Shown here in pieces: positions 36,408 to 47,957 of a stretch of 64,000 bases of DNA. Under the pieces are notes generated by a model, which was given only the letters and a program-made list of their open reading frames with translations, had not been told where the DNA came from and made no database searches. A program made the translations under genes and the position numbers. Source of the stretch: Ambrosia x helenae (Eukaryota > Streptophyta > Magnoliopsida > Asterales > Asteraceae); assembly GCA_030844895.1 (NCBI GenBank), contig CM061233.1, forward strand, positions 57,127,468 to 57,191,467, written 5' to 3'. The stretch's first letter is position 1. Every line of letters begins with the position of its first letter.

Positions 36408-36594
36408 GGATTTTTTTCTGTTGTATCATCATATTGTTTAATAGCCTTTTCACTTCATTTGCTAATGCATTAAATTTGTCCAGGAAAAACTGTTCTTGTT
36501 CTTTCTTCACACGTAAAAACATTTTGTCATTGAGGAATGTTTCTGTAAGAGTTTCCCCCTTATTTTGTTCCAGAAAATTGTTTCTTGTTGCCAT
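36373..36594 (-). CDS. Leader ORF of the small LTR element, overlapping the long ORF
   Basis: 73 codons, MATRNNFLEQNKGETLTETF onward, with a heptad-like stretch VKKEQEQFFLDKFNALANEV. It is the first ATG ORF after the primer-binding site and ends inside the start of the long ORF in another frame. A seven-A run (minus strand, about 36417-36411) lies just before the Met of the long ORF, so a one-base slip or an indel would join the two. Resembles the N terminus of some plant Gag proteins only loosely. Confidence 0.45.
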   Translation of the reverse strand: MATRNNFLEQNKGETLTETFLNDKMFLRVKKEQEQFFLDKFNALANEVKRLLNNMMIQQKKIHEHTATRSRRY

Positions 36595-36948
36595 GGTGAT
36601 GGTTTATTGAGTGTATGGATTATTATTATTATTATGAAATTTGTAGGTGATACTATTATTATTATTATGATGATTGTTGGGTTTTATGTGAATCTTGAAT
36701 GTGGTTGTTAATGGTGGAGATGGTAATCGTGAATGTGGTTGTTATTGGTGGCTATGGTAGGTTTCAAGTTTACTGTTATGGTGGTTATTGAGTGGTTAAT
36801 ATGGGTTTTTCAAGTGATGGTTATGGTGGTTAATAGTGAATGATTACGGTTGTTATTGGTGGCGATTGAAAGAAATGATTATGGTGGGTTATCGGTGGTT
36901 ACGAGCGGTGGTGGACAGGCTCCGGTAGTCGAGGTCGAGAGGATCGAC

Positions 36949-36960
36949 GCTCTGATACCA
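36949..36960 (-). other. Primer-binding site of the small LTR element
   Basis: TGGTATCAGAGC on the minus strand, complementary to the 3' end of initiator Met tRNA, three bases inside the 5' LTR. Confidence 0.88.
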
Positions 36961-36963
36961 ATT

Positions 36964-37172
36964 TGTTAGCTACGAGATTAAAGAAGAGAGAAAACAGAGA
37001 GGGAAATCTTATTCAATTCATAGCTAACCTTCACATTCATCATAACAGGGTTTATATACAACAACTGCTAACTAACATCTTAACTAACTACAACTATCTC
37101 AGTTATACAGTTCCAGTCCCTCTAGTTACAGATATTACATATCAGACCCCTGTACTATTATTATTACTAACA
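36964..37172 (-). repeat. 5' LTR of the small LTR element
   Basis: 209 bp, TG...CA ends. It keeps a TATATAAA box (about 37050-37058, minus strand) that would drive transcription to the left. Confidence 0.92.
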
Positions 37173-38452
37173 GCTTTTTTTTCGGTGACTTCTCTAGTGG
37201 TGGTGGCGTCTTCGGTGATGGTGGCGTCTCCGGTGCCCCGTCTCTTCACACCCGTCTTCAGTACACCAACGTGGAGAGAACTCGAGGGATGCTAGAGTTG
37301 TTGTCGGTTGATTGACGGCGGATTTAGATGGTGAAAAGGGCCATTAAGAAAAGAGCAGCTACTAAGATGACTATTGTGGTTATAATAGAAAGGTTAAAAA
37401 TCGGTGTATGGATAACCTGGAGGAGGTGAGGCTTAAGATCTGACATGGGGTAGGAATATTTGGAGTGAAATTAGTATAAGAAAAGAGGTTTGGATGTTAT
37501 GATTTGAGCTCATTTGAGTTGATTTTTTTAAGAATTGAGGATGAAGCTAAGGTTATTTGTTTTGTTTGACTGGTGGTGGTGATAATGGAGAGGAAGGGGT
37601 TGTTAAAGCTAGGAGAGAGAAAGGGTGAGAGAGGTAATAATAATAAAACGGTGGTGGAAAAGGCAAATACGTCTTGGGAAAAGCCAAAGACGTCTCCCGT
37701 TGAAAATTTGTATTAATTTAAATTAATAATAATAATTGTGCACGTCTTCATAGGTAAATGGACACTTGTCACCTAGCTATTAGACCTTACGGGAAACGTC
37801 TCGGGAGACGCCTTGGGTGCCTCGAACTTGGTGACCCGTCTCTCCAAAGAGACGGGAGGGGGCCATTTTCGTAAAGGGGTCGGTCAACGAACTATTTTGA
37901 TGATTTTCTCTTTATTTTATTTGAAGTAAATTGTCCTTCATTTATCTCCGTCACATATGTTGAGGCACATCAATGTTTCGGAAACCGGATCGGATCAACC
38001 GGAGTTCACACATAGAACCGGTCCGGTTGATAGTGGGCCATGTGTGTGTATATATATATAATTCTCATTCTATTCATATAATAAACTAAAATTCGAACAA
38101 ATTCGATTTAGTTCAAATTCACCGTGAATAATAAAATGTTTTACTTTTAATTTTAAAAGTAATACAAACTCGTTATATATAAATATATACATTTAGCAAC
38201 ATGTTTGTGAACTAATTATTGTACGTACAACTCTTTTATGTTGTGTGGACTTCTTGCTACGCCTTGTAATTTGCAGCATAGTGGACCACTAATTCATCAT
38301 GTGTCCATCCTCTTGCTTTTCAACTGTGTATGTTAAGAAAGAAAGAAAGAAACATTTAGAGATAGAAAGGGAAATCAACACAACTTCTCTCTATTCTCTT
38401 TTCTCTATCTATAAGACCATCCATAGTGGGCTTTATGGGGGCCTCACACCTA

Positions 38453-38777
38453 AGAGCATTCACATCCCCTCCACCAAATCTCATCCATCAAATTACACTA
38501 AAAAACACTTCTACACCCTTAAATCTTCTATTTCCTAATTAAAATAATAATATTTTTTTCATACTTTTATCATTACATTTTCTCTCTCATCACTTACAAC
38601 TACTTACAAAAATATTAAAATACATATAGGGGTGAACAGTAGCTTTTCATATTTAGGGTGAAACAGTGCTTTCACCAAATATTTTCTCTCTCCTCCACTC
38701 ACAACCACTTACACTCACCCCCATATAATTTGGTGGACACACTCACATGTATTTGGTGGATGGGATGTGAGTGCTCT
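38453..38777. mobile_element. MITE with AGAGCATTCACATCCC termini and TA duplication
   Basis: The left terminus AGAGCATTCACATCCC and the right terminus GGGATGTGAGTGCTCT are inverted, with further matching inside (CCACCAAAT against ATTTGGTGG). The flanking dinucleotide TA is present on both sides. 325 bp with no coding capacity. TA duplication suggests Tc1/mariner (Stowaway-like) movement, though a 3-bp Harbinger duplication cannot be ruled out. Confidence 0.75.
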
Positions 38778-38779
38778 TA

Positions 38780-40370
38780 TATACATAAACATTTATAAAA
38801 CACTTCTTATGTTTAATCCATATAGAACAATGAACTAACAAAAGCCTTATATAAAACACTTATGATGTTACAATTTTATAACAAACAAAACAATGTTGAA
38901 ATGTTTTAATCCACAACAAGTACAATTTATAACTTGTAATCGTCGATGATTATGGTGGTGTCTGATCGCCCTGCATGCTTAACCGCCAGAGTTTATGAAG
39001 TGTTTAATCTTTTCGTTGAAAAAATGCTAACCTCATTCTGAAGCAAATGGTGGTACACAACGGCGCAAATGGTGGTGGTCGGTGGCGCAATAGGAGGTTT
39101 AAAACACTCAATTTGTTTTTTCGGTGGGTTTATTTGTGGGGATGAATTTTGCTTAAGATTGAGAAGAAAGAGGGACTATTAATGAGAAGAGAGATGGACT
39201 AATAATGAGAATAGAGAGACCCGTGATTTATGGAGAGCATTCAAATGGTTTATAGAAAAATAACACAAAATGACATTCATACCCTCATTTAAAACACTTA
39301 ATGACGATCCTACCCTTAATTTCTATAATATATTAAATAGATTTTAAACACATCCAAACTTTTAATCTCCACCATTCATCTTTAAATCCAATGGTTGAAA
39401 ACACTTCCTACACAAAACCATTTTCCTACAGGAACCCTACCATATATACGTAAATATATTTAAAAATATATATGTATAATTTGAACTCGAATTATATTAA
39501 AGTGTTAAAGAATTACAAATCCCTCTCAATAATAAAATTAAGTTTGACACAAATTTTATTGCGAGACTGTTTCTAAGGTATGTTCTCTGCTCACACACTC
39601 ATTTGCATCTGCGTTGATATCTCTGCTTCAAGAGACAATATATTAAAGTGAATATGAATCTTTATTTGTTGAATTTTGCAGCTCTAACATTTGGAATGAT
39701 TTGATACAATTTCCAGTAAATTTATTTGTAAGCATCATTTCCCTTTTTTAGTTTAACTTATTCTATTTCTTTGATAAATACACTGATTTACCAATCAATA
39801 TTATTTGGAATGATTTGAAACAGTTTCCAGTAAATTTATGTGTAAGCATCATTGTCCTGTTGTAGCTCAACTGATTCTATTTTTGTAAGTATCATTGTCC
39901 GAGGTTTTGTTTTTTATTTATTTTTTATATTTTTATAATTATACAATAATTATAAGCAGCAATCCTGACCGTCGATCTGGGTTTTAATCAAACATTATCC
40001 TAAATTAATTACCACGCGTGTTTTTAGTTTCAGTTAACAAGAGAAGGACAAATTAGACAAATTGCGAGTATAATAATGTGAAATTTTTTTAATAATCGCA
40101 CCAAAATCATCTCATTTATGGACAGTTATTATCAATTGCTATAATCATGGAATTCACAAATTTAAAACTAAAAAAAAATCATACTCTATAAACCAAAAAA
40201 GAAGAAGAGAAAAACAGAGCATTCATCAAAACGAAGAAGAAATGAAGAAATGAAAACCCTAAAATTATGTTTGTATGAAACAGGTGAAGCAAGAGAATGA
40301 ATGAGCTTGTTCGTGCGTTTGAAGAAAGTTATAAACGCGTTTTCAGTTTTTCATTGATTTTAATGATTTC
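38780..40370. other. Intergenic DNA, no gene seen
   Basis: AT-rich. Bases 39700-39850 contain a local duplication (GGAATGATTTG, CAATTTCCAGTAAATTTAT and a second copy). Nothing else is supported. Confidence 0.4.
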
Positions 40371-40379
40371 ACATGATCA

Positions 40380-40695
40380 TGTTGTTAAAACGCACTTAGT
40401 GATATCATAAAACGCACTTATATGTTGATGATATTTAACTTACAATGTAAAGACATAAAACGCACTTGGTGATATCATAAAACGCACTTACATGTTGATG
40501 ATAATTAACTTACAATGTAAAAACATAAAACGTACTTAGTGATATCATAAAACGCACTTATATAAAACGCACTCAATGATATCATAAAACACACTTACAT
40601 AAAACATAAAACGCATTCACAGATATCATAAAACGCACTTACATAAAACATAAAACGCACTCAGTGATATCATAAAACGCACTCAGTAATATCTA
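40380..40695. repeat. Tandem repeat of CATAAAACGCACTTAGTGATAT
   Basis: About ten copies of a 22-24-bp unit built on AAAACGCACTTA + GTGATAT. Two copies of a longer 90-bp unit (ATGTTGATGATATTTAACTT type) are at the left and simpler units at the right. A separate exact 21-bp tandem duplication (GAAAAGTCTATATTACCCTT) occurs at about 40919-40960. Confidence 0.85.
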
Positions 40696-41585
40696 CAATA
40701 TAAAACAGTTATCTATCGGCCTATGTTCATCTCTGAACTTTATTTCTCCTTCGTTTGATGAATGCTCTGTTTTTTTTTACAAAGTATGATTTCTTTAGAT
40801 CTGATACACAATTAAACATCACAAATGATGGAATATTGTGAAATCAGTTATAAAAATTTTTGAATTCGGATTTAACGACAAAACAGGGAATGTATTATTA
40901 CGTGATTAAATGAGGGATGGAAAAGTCTATATTACCCTTGAAAAGTCTATATTACCCTTGAATTGGCTTCAGATGTTATAACCGCCAAGTTACACGTGGC
41001 CACTTTTGGTGGCTTCCTACACTTTGTAGGTTAAGGTACTTTATACCAAATACTTTCTCCAACAATTAGGAGTTTTATGGTATTAGGATAGAAAGATTTA
41101 ATAATCTATGCTCTCTACCACTGATAACAATAGATGCAATATACACATTATTAATGGTAGTGTATTCTGAGTCAATAGAGTGAAAATAAACACTAAGTTA
41201 GTTTGTGAAGGCACTTGTCTTGAAGCTTTTGTTGTGTTACCAAGATTTTCGTGATTTTGCAAGTTCTTGTGTCATCCTTCCCCTCGTGGTACGGATACAT
41301 GATATCAAAAGATGGTAAAGGGGTCGGGGATGCATATTGGGTGGTGTTTTAAACATGAGTCACGTTTGGAGCAGATAAATGGTATTTCTCAAAATATTAG
41401 ATATACCTTACGCCCCCTATATACTCAGTATATAAATGTATGTCTCTCTTACTCTATATGTACTTTCTTGATTCTTCTAAATTACACGTAATATTTCTTT
41501 ATTTTTAGTGCTGATTTTTATAACATATGTTTCTATATTTTTTATATTTTATTGGTTTGAGTACTTTAGTGAACAACTAAATACT

Positions 41586-42106
41586 TGGTGTATACGTATA
41601 GGATCGGCTATTCAACAAAGAATATGATCAAACAAGTTCAATTCAGGTGCGGAATCCCTGAATTGATCACAAAATGATAATAAAACTAGCAAAACACACA
41701 AATCATCGTAAACACATTCATTTCATTCATTAACATAATCATTTACACTTTGAAAGCTTGTTTATAATGATATTAATCAAATACAGACTTGACAAAAACC
41801 CTAGGGAGACACACACTCTGAGAGGGAAACAAAATGACCAAAAGTTAACATTCAAAATTTGATTCAGCCTTATATAGACCTGCACATTGGCCCAAATGGC
41901 TTGGTCGAATGTGCAGGTTCGACCATTCATATAGGGCGAACCTGGACATATATACATATAAATCTTCATTCAACCTCCCAGAATCTCCTTCGACCATTCA
42001 CTTCTACCTTCGACCGTTTATAAACCACCTTCGACCAACCGATAATCAGCAATACATCTTGAAATTTGTAATTCAACAGCACTAGTCGCACTTTCGTGTA
42101 TCTACA
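41586..42106 (-). repeat. 3' LTR of Copia-B
   Basis: On the minus strand it starts TGTAGATACACGAAAG right after the polypurine tract and ends near CGTATACACCA; the outer limit may be off by 3 bp. It contains TATATAAGG (about 41871-41879) and repeated GGTCGAA/TTCGACC words. The partner LTR is outside the window. Confidence 0.65.
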
Positions 42107-42119
42107 AACTCCCCCTCGA

Positions 42120-45100
42120 CTATTGCTTGAATTGCTTCAGCCTTCGCTCTTCATCCATAGTCTTGTTCATCAATTTGATATGCAATAGCTTCTTTTGTTC
42201 TTTTGTCATCACTGGTTCATGTGTTTGCTTTGGTTTCTTCTTTTCAACATTTTGAATCTTAACAAACTTCCCCAGATTCTTATCAAAATCACAACCTGCG
42301 TTGACATCCCACGCAAAACATAAGAATACCACACGTTGGTATTTAGATGCCTGTTCGTTGTCTTTCTCTTCACAGTAAATCGGATTATAGTATAGCATGA
42401 TGATATCCTCGTGCGAGCAATTGATCAGCCACATTGGGTCAAAGATATGAATCTTCTTAAAATTCTTCATACCATCCTTCAGAACAATAATAGCCTCTGT
42501 TGTCTTCCAGTCGTAGTACCACCACATAAAATCTTTCGAAAAGTGTTGTGGAATTTGCATCAAAGGAATATGCTTCAACACTTTTGGTGGTTTATACTTC
42601 AAAGTCACCTTGTGCAATCCCGTTATCTCATCTTTCTCCTTCTTGTGAACTATCCTCTTAGGATATTGTGGGGCAAACACATTCCACTTCGTTCTGCTCT
42701 CCCTCGCCATGCGATCTGCAAAGTAACCAACAAGATGGTTGTTTACTGAAGCACCTGACATTTCATGTCTGCAGATATCGCGAACAGCCCAATATGGTAG
42801 TGTCCTAATGTCGTGGAATCTGTTGAAGTACAGAATTCCTTTCTCCCATTTCACAGCGACACACTTAAGCTGTCTTAGATACTTCCATCCGAGAGCTTTG
42901 CCTTTGAAGAGTTCATTATGGCATTTGTAAAAACTACCTTGAACTTTAGTCTTTGGACGGTTAGCTTCTTTTTCTTTAAGTTTCCTCAACAATTCTTTCA
43001 AATCATCAGATTGTTCAACATTTGGCTTCTGACAATCTGTATTCTTAAACACTTCTTCAACGAGCTTTTTACTCTTCTCACGAGCAACTTTCTCAGCCTG
43101 GCTCAACAATTCATCAGAAAATTCAGGAAATCCAGAATTTTTATCATTCTTGAAATATTCTGGATATTCTTCACTTGTAATATCCTCCATCTCTACCTCT
43201 TCAAACACTGGGACATCTCTATCATCAGAGTGATTACCCGCTTCTTTCTCAGGTATATTCGGTATCTGGTTTTCACTCATCAACTCCTCAAGAGATTTAC
43301 CAACTTGTTTCGCCAGTCCTTCTAATATTTCTTTCAACATGGCTGCAGAAACTTCTCCGTCTTCCAGATCAGGATCATTATACTCCAACTCAAAAAGCAT
43401 ATCATTTGACTTAAATATTTCTGGAAACCTACCAGTCATCTCTATCGTCCAAACTCTATTAGTCAACATCTGGCGATATAATTTCTTATCTTCTTCAGAT
43501 AAGGCTCTTAATTTCTCGTTCCAGAAGATATTATCATCGTCAGTAGTGCCACCAGGAGCTTTAGAACTAGATTCTCCTATGTCTTTACCTGATCCCCTCT
43601 TTTCATACTTATTCTTGTCAGTATCATCATCATCATCATCATCATCACTAGCAGCAGAGCTATTACCATCACCTGAATCATCACCTGAACCATCATCATC
43701 TTTCTTCTTAGGAGCATCATCGGCATCCTCTTCCAATTCATCATCTTCTTCTTCTTCATCAGTTGGTTCAAAATCTACCTGTTCTTCTTCAGGATCTTTA
43801 TCCTCTTCTCCAGCTTTCAGTTGTGGAGCTTTTGAGTATAAATCTTTAATCAGATTATTCATGCTCTTGTTCGTTTCTTTCAGCTTTTTGTTCTCAAGCC
43901 TCAAATTAATATACCTTCTCGTATTTCTCTGCTCATGTGATAACAACTTCTGATTCTCAGCTTGAAGTTGTTTATTCTTAGCTTGCAAACCTTCTTGATT
44001 TTCCTGTGAAGAGACAACTACATCCAACATCTTCTTGTCATTCTTCCTCAACTGCTCAATCTCCGCTTGTTGCTGATTAATGATTTTCATCATATCTGCA
44101 AGCTTCTGGTTTACTGCATTCATTACATCACTATCTACAGCAACCTTTGGTGTTGAAGCTTCAGCAACTGGAGTCTTTTGTTTCTTTAGCTTTTGCAAGA
44201 CTCTGTCTAAAGCAGCATTAAAATCATCAGTTGGCAATTCAGTTTGCTCAGCAGTAGATGATGTTTTCTGTTTCTTTGCCACTGGGAATGTCATTGGAGA
44301 TTTAGAGCTAGATGCTGCAGGCACTTTCTTTCCTGCAATTAGATTCTCAATGTCTTAAGCTCTTTTCTGCATCGGCTTTACAATTTTCTCATCCTTTTCT
44401 TTCTTCTTGTATATAGGCTTTTTCTGTTTCTTTCCAGCCTTTGGCGATCCTCCAAAATCTTCATATCCCAAACCTAAACCTTCATCAATGTCATCCAATA
44501 CAATCGGACTTTTTATCCTCTGCCCTTCTAAAGACTTGTTTAGACTTTCAGACTCACCAGCCACAGTGGCCTTGGGCGTGGTGCTCTTAACAGTCTCATT
44601 ATCTGAATCCCATCTCTCTTCAACCTGAGTTTCTTCTGAATCCATTGATTCTTCATCCACCAAGTGTGTGCCTTTCTTCGCAACACTCTTTTTCCTTCTA
44701 GATACCTTCTTCGGTGGTTCTACATCATCCTCTTTTTCTTTCCCTTTCCCTTTCCCTTTTCCACTCTTTGCACCAACATTCACTGCTTGCCTTTTTCTTT
44801 TTTGCATCAGGATCAACAGGGCATAAAGGATTGTCTTCGTCAGAATCACTGTTAGCATGTCTGGCTTTATCAGTACCTAGATCTTCATATCCTGGATTGA
44901 TCAGATGACCAAACAGGTTCTTCAATGTTGGTATCTCATTCATTGGCACTCCTTTGTAACCCTTCATTCTTACTAGCGTATTCAAATTCATGTGATCCTG
45001 TACGACTATCTGAGTAGGATCTCTTCTCAAATTCTTGTACTTCTCATCAAAAATCATCTGCAAGAATCTCGGATATAACAAAAACTTCTTGTTCTTCAAA

Positions 45101-45728
45101 CCTCTGAGTGGTTCCAGCATATGTTCGATTATCATCCAGATACTTTGAAAGGCTTGTTCAAGATTAAGGCAACCATCAAATAGCTAATACTCTTTCTCAT
45201 TACATCATAACCTCCACTCACTGAACCAAAAACATGTAGCATAATGTGAGCAAGGTACTTGAACTGCGGGCATAGCTTTCCTTTGTGTAATGAATCATCA
45301 GTAATCGGTCCATTGTACTTCATTCTAAGAAAACACTTTCTTTGCTCAATCCAAGAAAGAACTCTTGGATCAGTCTTCTTATCTCTCAGCTTCAATGCCT
45401 GTCTGATGTCGTCTTCAGAAATGATTACTAACTCCCCCTAAATCGTACTAACGATAGCAGATTCGTTTTCCTAAAAATCCATTCTGGCATTTGTCCAGAA
45501 TTCTTGTTGATGATCTTTGTATATGATGGCAGGAGTAGCAATAGCAACGATCACACGGCCTCTCTTTAAGAAATCAACAATACCGGTGAACTCGGTATGT
45601 TTCTTTAGATCTCCCAGATAAGCACAGCAGTTGTGTGCTTCTTCAAATGGTAGTTCTTCAACTTGTTTCTTTTCAGCTGCCTTTTCTGAAGATCCTACGG
45701 AAACATCAGTACTCTGCTGTTCAGACAT
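42120..45728 (-). pseudogene. Post-pol extra ORF of Copia-B (envelope position), degenerate
   Basis: Starts MSEQQSTDVSV at 45728. The N-terminal region (to about 45000) has EFWTNARMDF, DPRVLSWIEQRKCFLRMKYN and KKFLLYPRFLQMIF, matching the corresponding part of the Copia-A extra ORF. The middle is Lys/Glu/Ser-rich. The C-terminal 734 codons (44324-42120) are fully open: coiled coil (KLADMMKIINQQQAEIEQLR), acidic Asp/Glu runs, then a folded domain (KALGWKYLRQLKCVAVKW, GYFADRMARESRTKWNV, HFSKDFMWWYYDWKTTEAI). Two stops near 45440-45471, frame changes near 45185 and 44800 and a stop at 44357-44355 break it. No signal peptide or membrane helix is seen, so a true envelope is unlikely. Some breaks could be introns. 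Confidence 0.65.
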
Positions 45729-47957
45729 GATTAGACTGCAAAACAAATCAAGAAAACACGTTAAAAACAAACAAAATAAACAAAACATGAATTTTTTGAT
45801 TTTGAAAATCTACATTCGACCAAGCGATGGTACGAATGTGAAAAATGAGGTTCGAATGTGGAATTTAGGGTTCGAATGTGAAAATCAGTAATTAAAAATG
45901 TACATTCGACCATTTGTTCCACTTTCGACCGTTTGAACATCTACATTCGACCAAAAAGCCACTTTCGACCGTTTTGAATTAGGCGAATGTGTCTGTTCAT
46001 CTTCTCAAATTACAGATTTTGATTCAGAGTGTTTTAACATGCCATTTTGATTTGAAAAGCAACTAACATGGCCGATGAACTTTTCCCAATCATCAATATT
46101 AACTATTACACAGTGTTTATGTGTTTTAACCTAAAATCTAGGGTTTGAGACTTTCAAACATCAATTGATTAATCTGTGTTGTTTAGACCCTTGATTTTTG
46201 TATATTCTCCCCTAAAACACTTAAACAATAAATCCTTAACAAGAATTGTCATTATTATTGGTTAGAAATCATGGTTTGATCCATGTTAGGGTTCGAACAA
46301 AGAAACAACGATTCTGTCGTTGTTACTGGATGATTACCTGCAAATAATATGTTGAAATGATCAGCAAGAAACGCAGATTGCAATGATCAGATTTTTAAAA
46401 CAAGAGCAACAAGGTTCCTTTATCTCAGAAATTTAAAAAAATTTGAAATAGAGTCGAATGTGCAGATCAGGCTTATATAGGCTCCACATTCGACCAAACG
46501 ACTAGGGCGAATGTGAAAATTCATCCACCTTCGACCCTATTTAAAGGTTCGAATGTAGACAAATGGTTCGAATATGAAAATAACACAAGAACACTCACAT
46601 TCGACCGTTTGAAAGGTTCGAATGAGCAGGAAAAATTCCACATTCGACCCAACGAAGGGGCGAATGAAAATTGGAATTTTTTGAAGTTTTTACCAAATCT
46701 CAAAATCGAGTCCCGTTCAATATTTTTCTCAACTTTTAAGCATCAGACATTCATTATTTCTCATTTAAAGATGACAAAACTCAAATGGTCCATCATGCTT
46801 TAGAAAATCACCATCAACCGCCATCAGTTATCAAAAATAAGATAGAAATGTAAAATCTTTTGGATTTTCTAAAATTTTTGTTAAAACACACCTAAAATCT
46901 TTTTAAGTTTTGTATTTTTGACAAGAAATGTAAAATGCAAAAATGTAAAGATAAAGCAGTAAATGTTTTGTGATTTCCGGTAAAAGGATCATATTAGTTT
47001 TTGAGAAATCTGATCACACCGTTGATCTTTTGATGTATTATCATTAAAGACAATGTGTGATCTGGCAACTGCTAATATTGTGATCCACATAAGCTCACAT
47101 GCAGACTGTTGTGCAGTGCTTTAGATTGATACTATTATTTATAGTATAAACTCAATTGTCTGTGGTTCCCACGCACACGACATACTCCTGTATCAAGAAG
47201 TAAATGCACAAAGACTCATTGTAATGCGTGATTATGCTTTCGTCATCTGTAATTTACAAGGTATGAGGCACAGAGGTATACATGTCAACAAATCAATGCT
47301 ACAAAGTAACTTGTGCACTCTACCAGGTTGAGGGCTGATATCAATCATGATTTGCATCATTGATTGGATACGATGCATTAGATAATCTTTGATTATCGTC
47401 ATACATTGAAAGTTCCTCAATTCGGTAACTTTAGAATTTGGCTTTATAGCTTTTTTATAAAGACACCCTGTCTGATCTAGGTCCGTCATGACTTACAGCA
47501 GAAGATCAGAGAGGCTATCCCCAGATAACTAATAACATAACGACCCGAAACCTTCAAATTTTGTACAAATACCCTATCAAACGAAATTATGGTACTAAGA
47601 CCATATGCCCATGAGGAGTTCATCCACACAACAATTCGTTTAATATGTATGTATCAGGCACGCAATAATAGGTCTACGAAGCCTATCAACACATCACACA
47701 GACTCAAACACACTCCTTATATTGCATTACACTTCTTTAGTATGTGTCAGATCCCCACTGATGTACTATCATTTCCCCTTTTCTCCTGGAAATCAATTTG
47801 GGTTTTTCTCATTTTTATGGGTTTTTGGATTTTTCAATGTTTTTGGTTTTTCTGAAAATAAACTCTACCCTAAAATGTAAAACATGTTTTTGGATTTTTG
47901 TATTTTTCTGAAAACAACAAAACAATAAAAACTAAAACTAAAAAGCGATAAACCGAG
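45729..47957 (-). other. Copia-B noncoding interior rich in ATTCGACC words
   Basis: No ORF worth reporting. Between 45810 and 46680 the words ATTCGACC and GGTTCGAATG recur in both orientations. The same words fill the Copia-B LTR. 46900-47950 shows no repeat or gene that I can name. Confidence 0.6.

Larger units (their letters stand above)
33440..37172 (-). mobile_element. Small LTR retrotransposon without gag-pol, inserted in MULE-2
   Basis: LTRs of 209 bp at 33440-33648 and 36964-37172 (TGTTAGCTACGAG...TACTAACA) differ at about four bases by eye. The 5-bp target duplication is GCTTT (33435-33439, 37173-37177). The primer-binding site TGGTATCAGAGC (minus, 36960-36949) matches initiator Met tRNA. 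A polypurine tract, TTTTTTGGGGGGAAGTTA on the minus strand, sits next to the 3' LTR (33649-33667). The only coding content is one long unknown ORF and its short leader ORF; no protease, integrase or reverse transcriptase motif is visible, so it must move with enzymes from another element. Confidence 0.9.
33168..37910. mobile_element. MULE-2: Mutator-like transposon with about 120-bp TIRs
   Basis: The left end (33168-33290) and the right end (about 37790-37910) are inverted repeats sharing CTTTACGAAAATGG, CCCGTCTCTTTGGAG and GACGGGTCACCAAGTTCGAG. A perfect 9-bp duplication TTTATTTTA lies at 33159-33167 and 37911-37919, as for Mutator. Subterminal DNA repeats AGACGTCT/GAGACGTC-type words (33285-33430, 37670-37830). 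No transposase is seen. The interior is occupied by a small LTR retrotransposon (33440-37172); about 1 kb of original MULE sequence remains, including a GGTGG-rich stretch at 37185-37260. Confidence 0.9.
41586..47957 (-). mobile_element. Copia-B: 3' part of a Ty1/copia (SIRE-like) element, interrupted by the gypsy-type element
   Basis: Reading leftwards, the visible part contains a noncoding stretch (47957-45729), a large degenerate ORF (45728-42120), a polypurine tract (GAGGGGGAGT, 42107-42119) and the 3' LTR (about 41586-42106). gag, pol and the 5' LTR are not in this window. The gypsy-type 5' LTR begins abruptly at 47958, so the rest of Copia-B should lie beyond that insertion, right of 64000. 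It is identified as Copia/SIRE-like by the polypurine tract and by similarity of its ORF to the post-pol ORF of Copia-A (shared KKFLLYPRF block). Confidence 0.7.

Noticed and set aside
43339..43953. 204-codon Ser-rich plus-strand ORF
   Set aside because: Mirror image of the Asp/Glu-rich region of the Copia-B extra ORF (GAT/GAA repeats give TCA/TTC).
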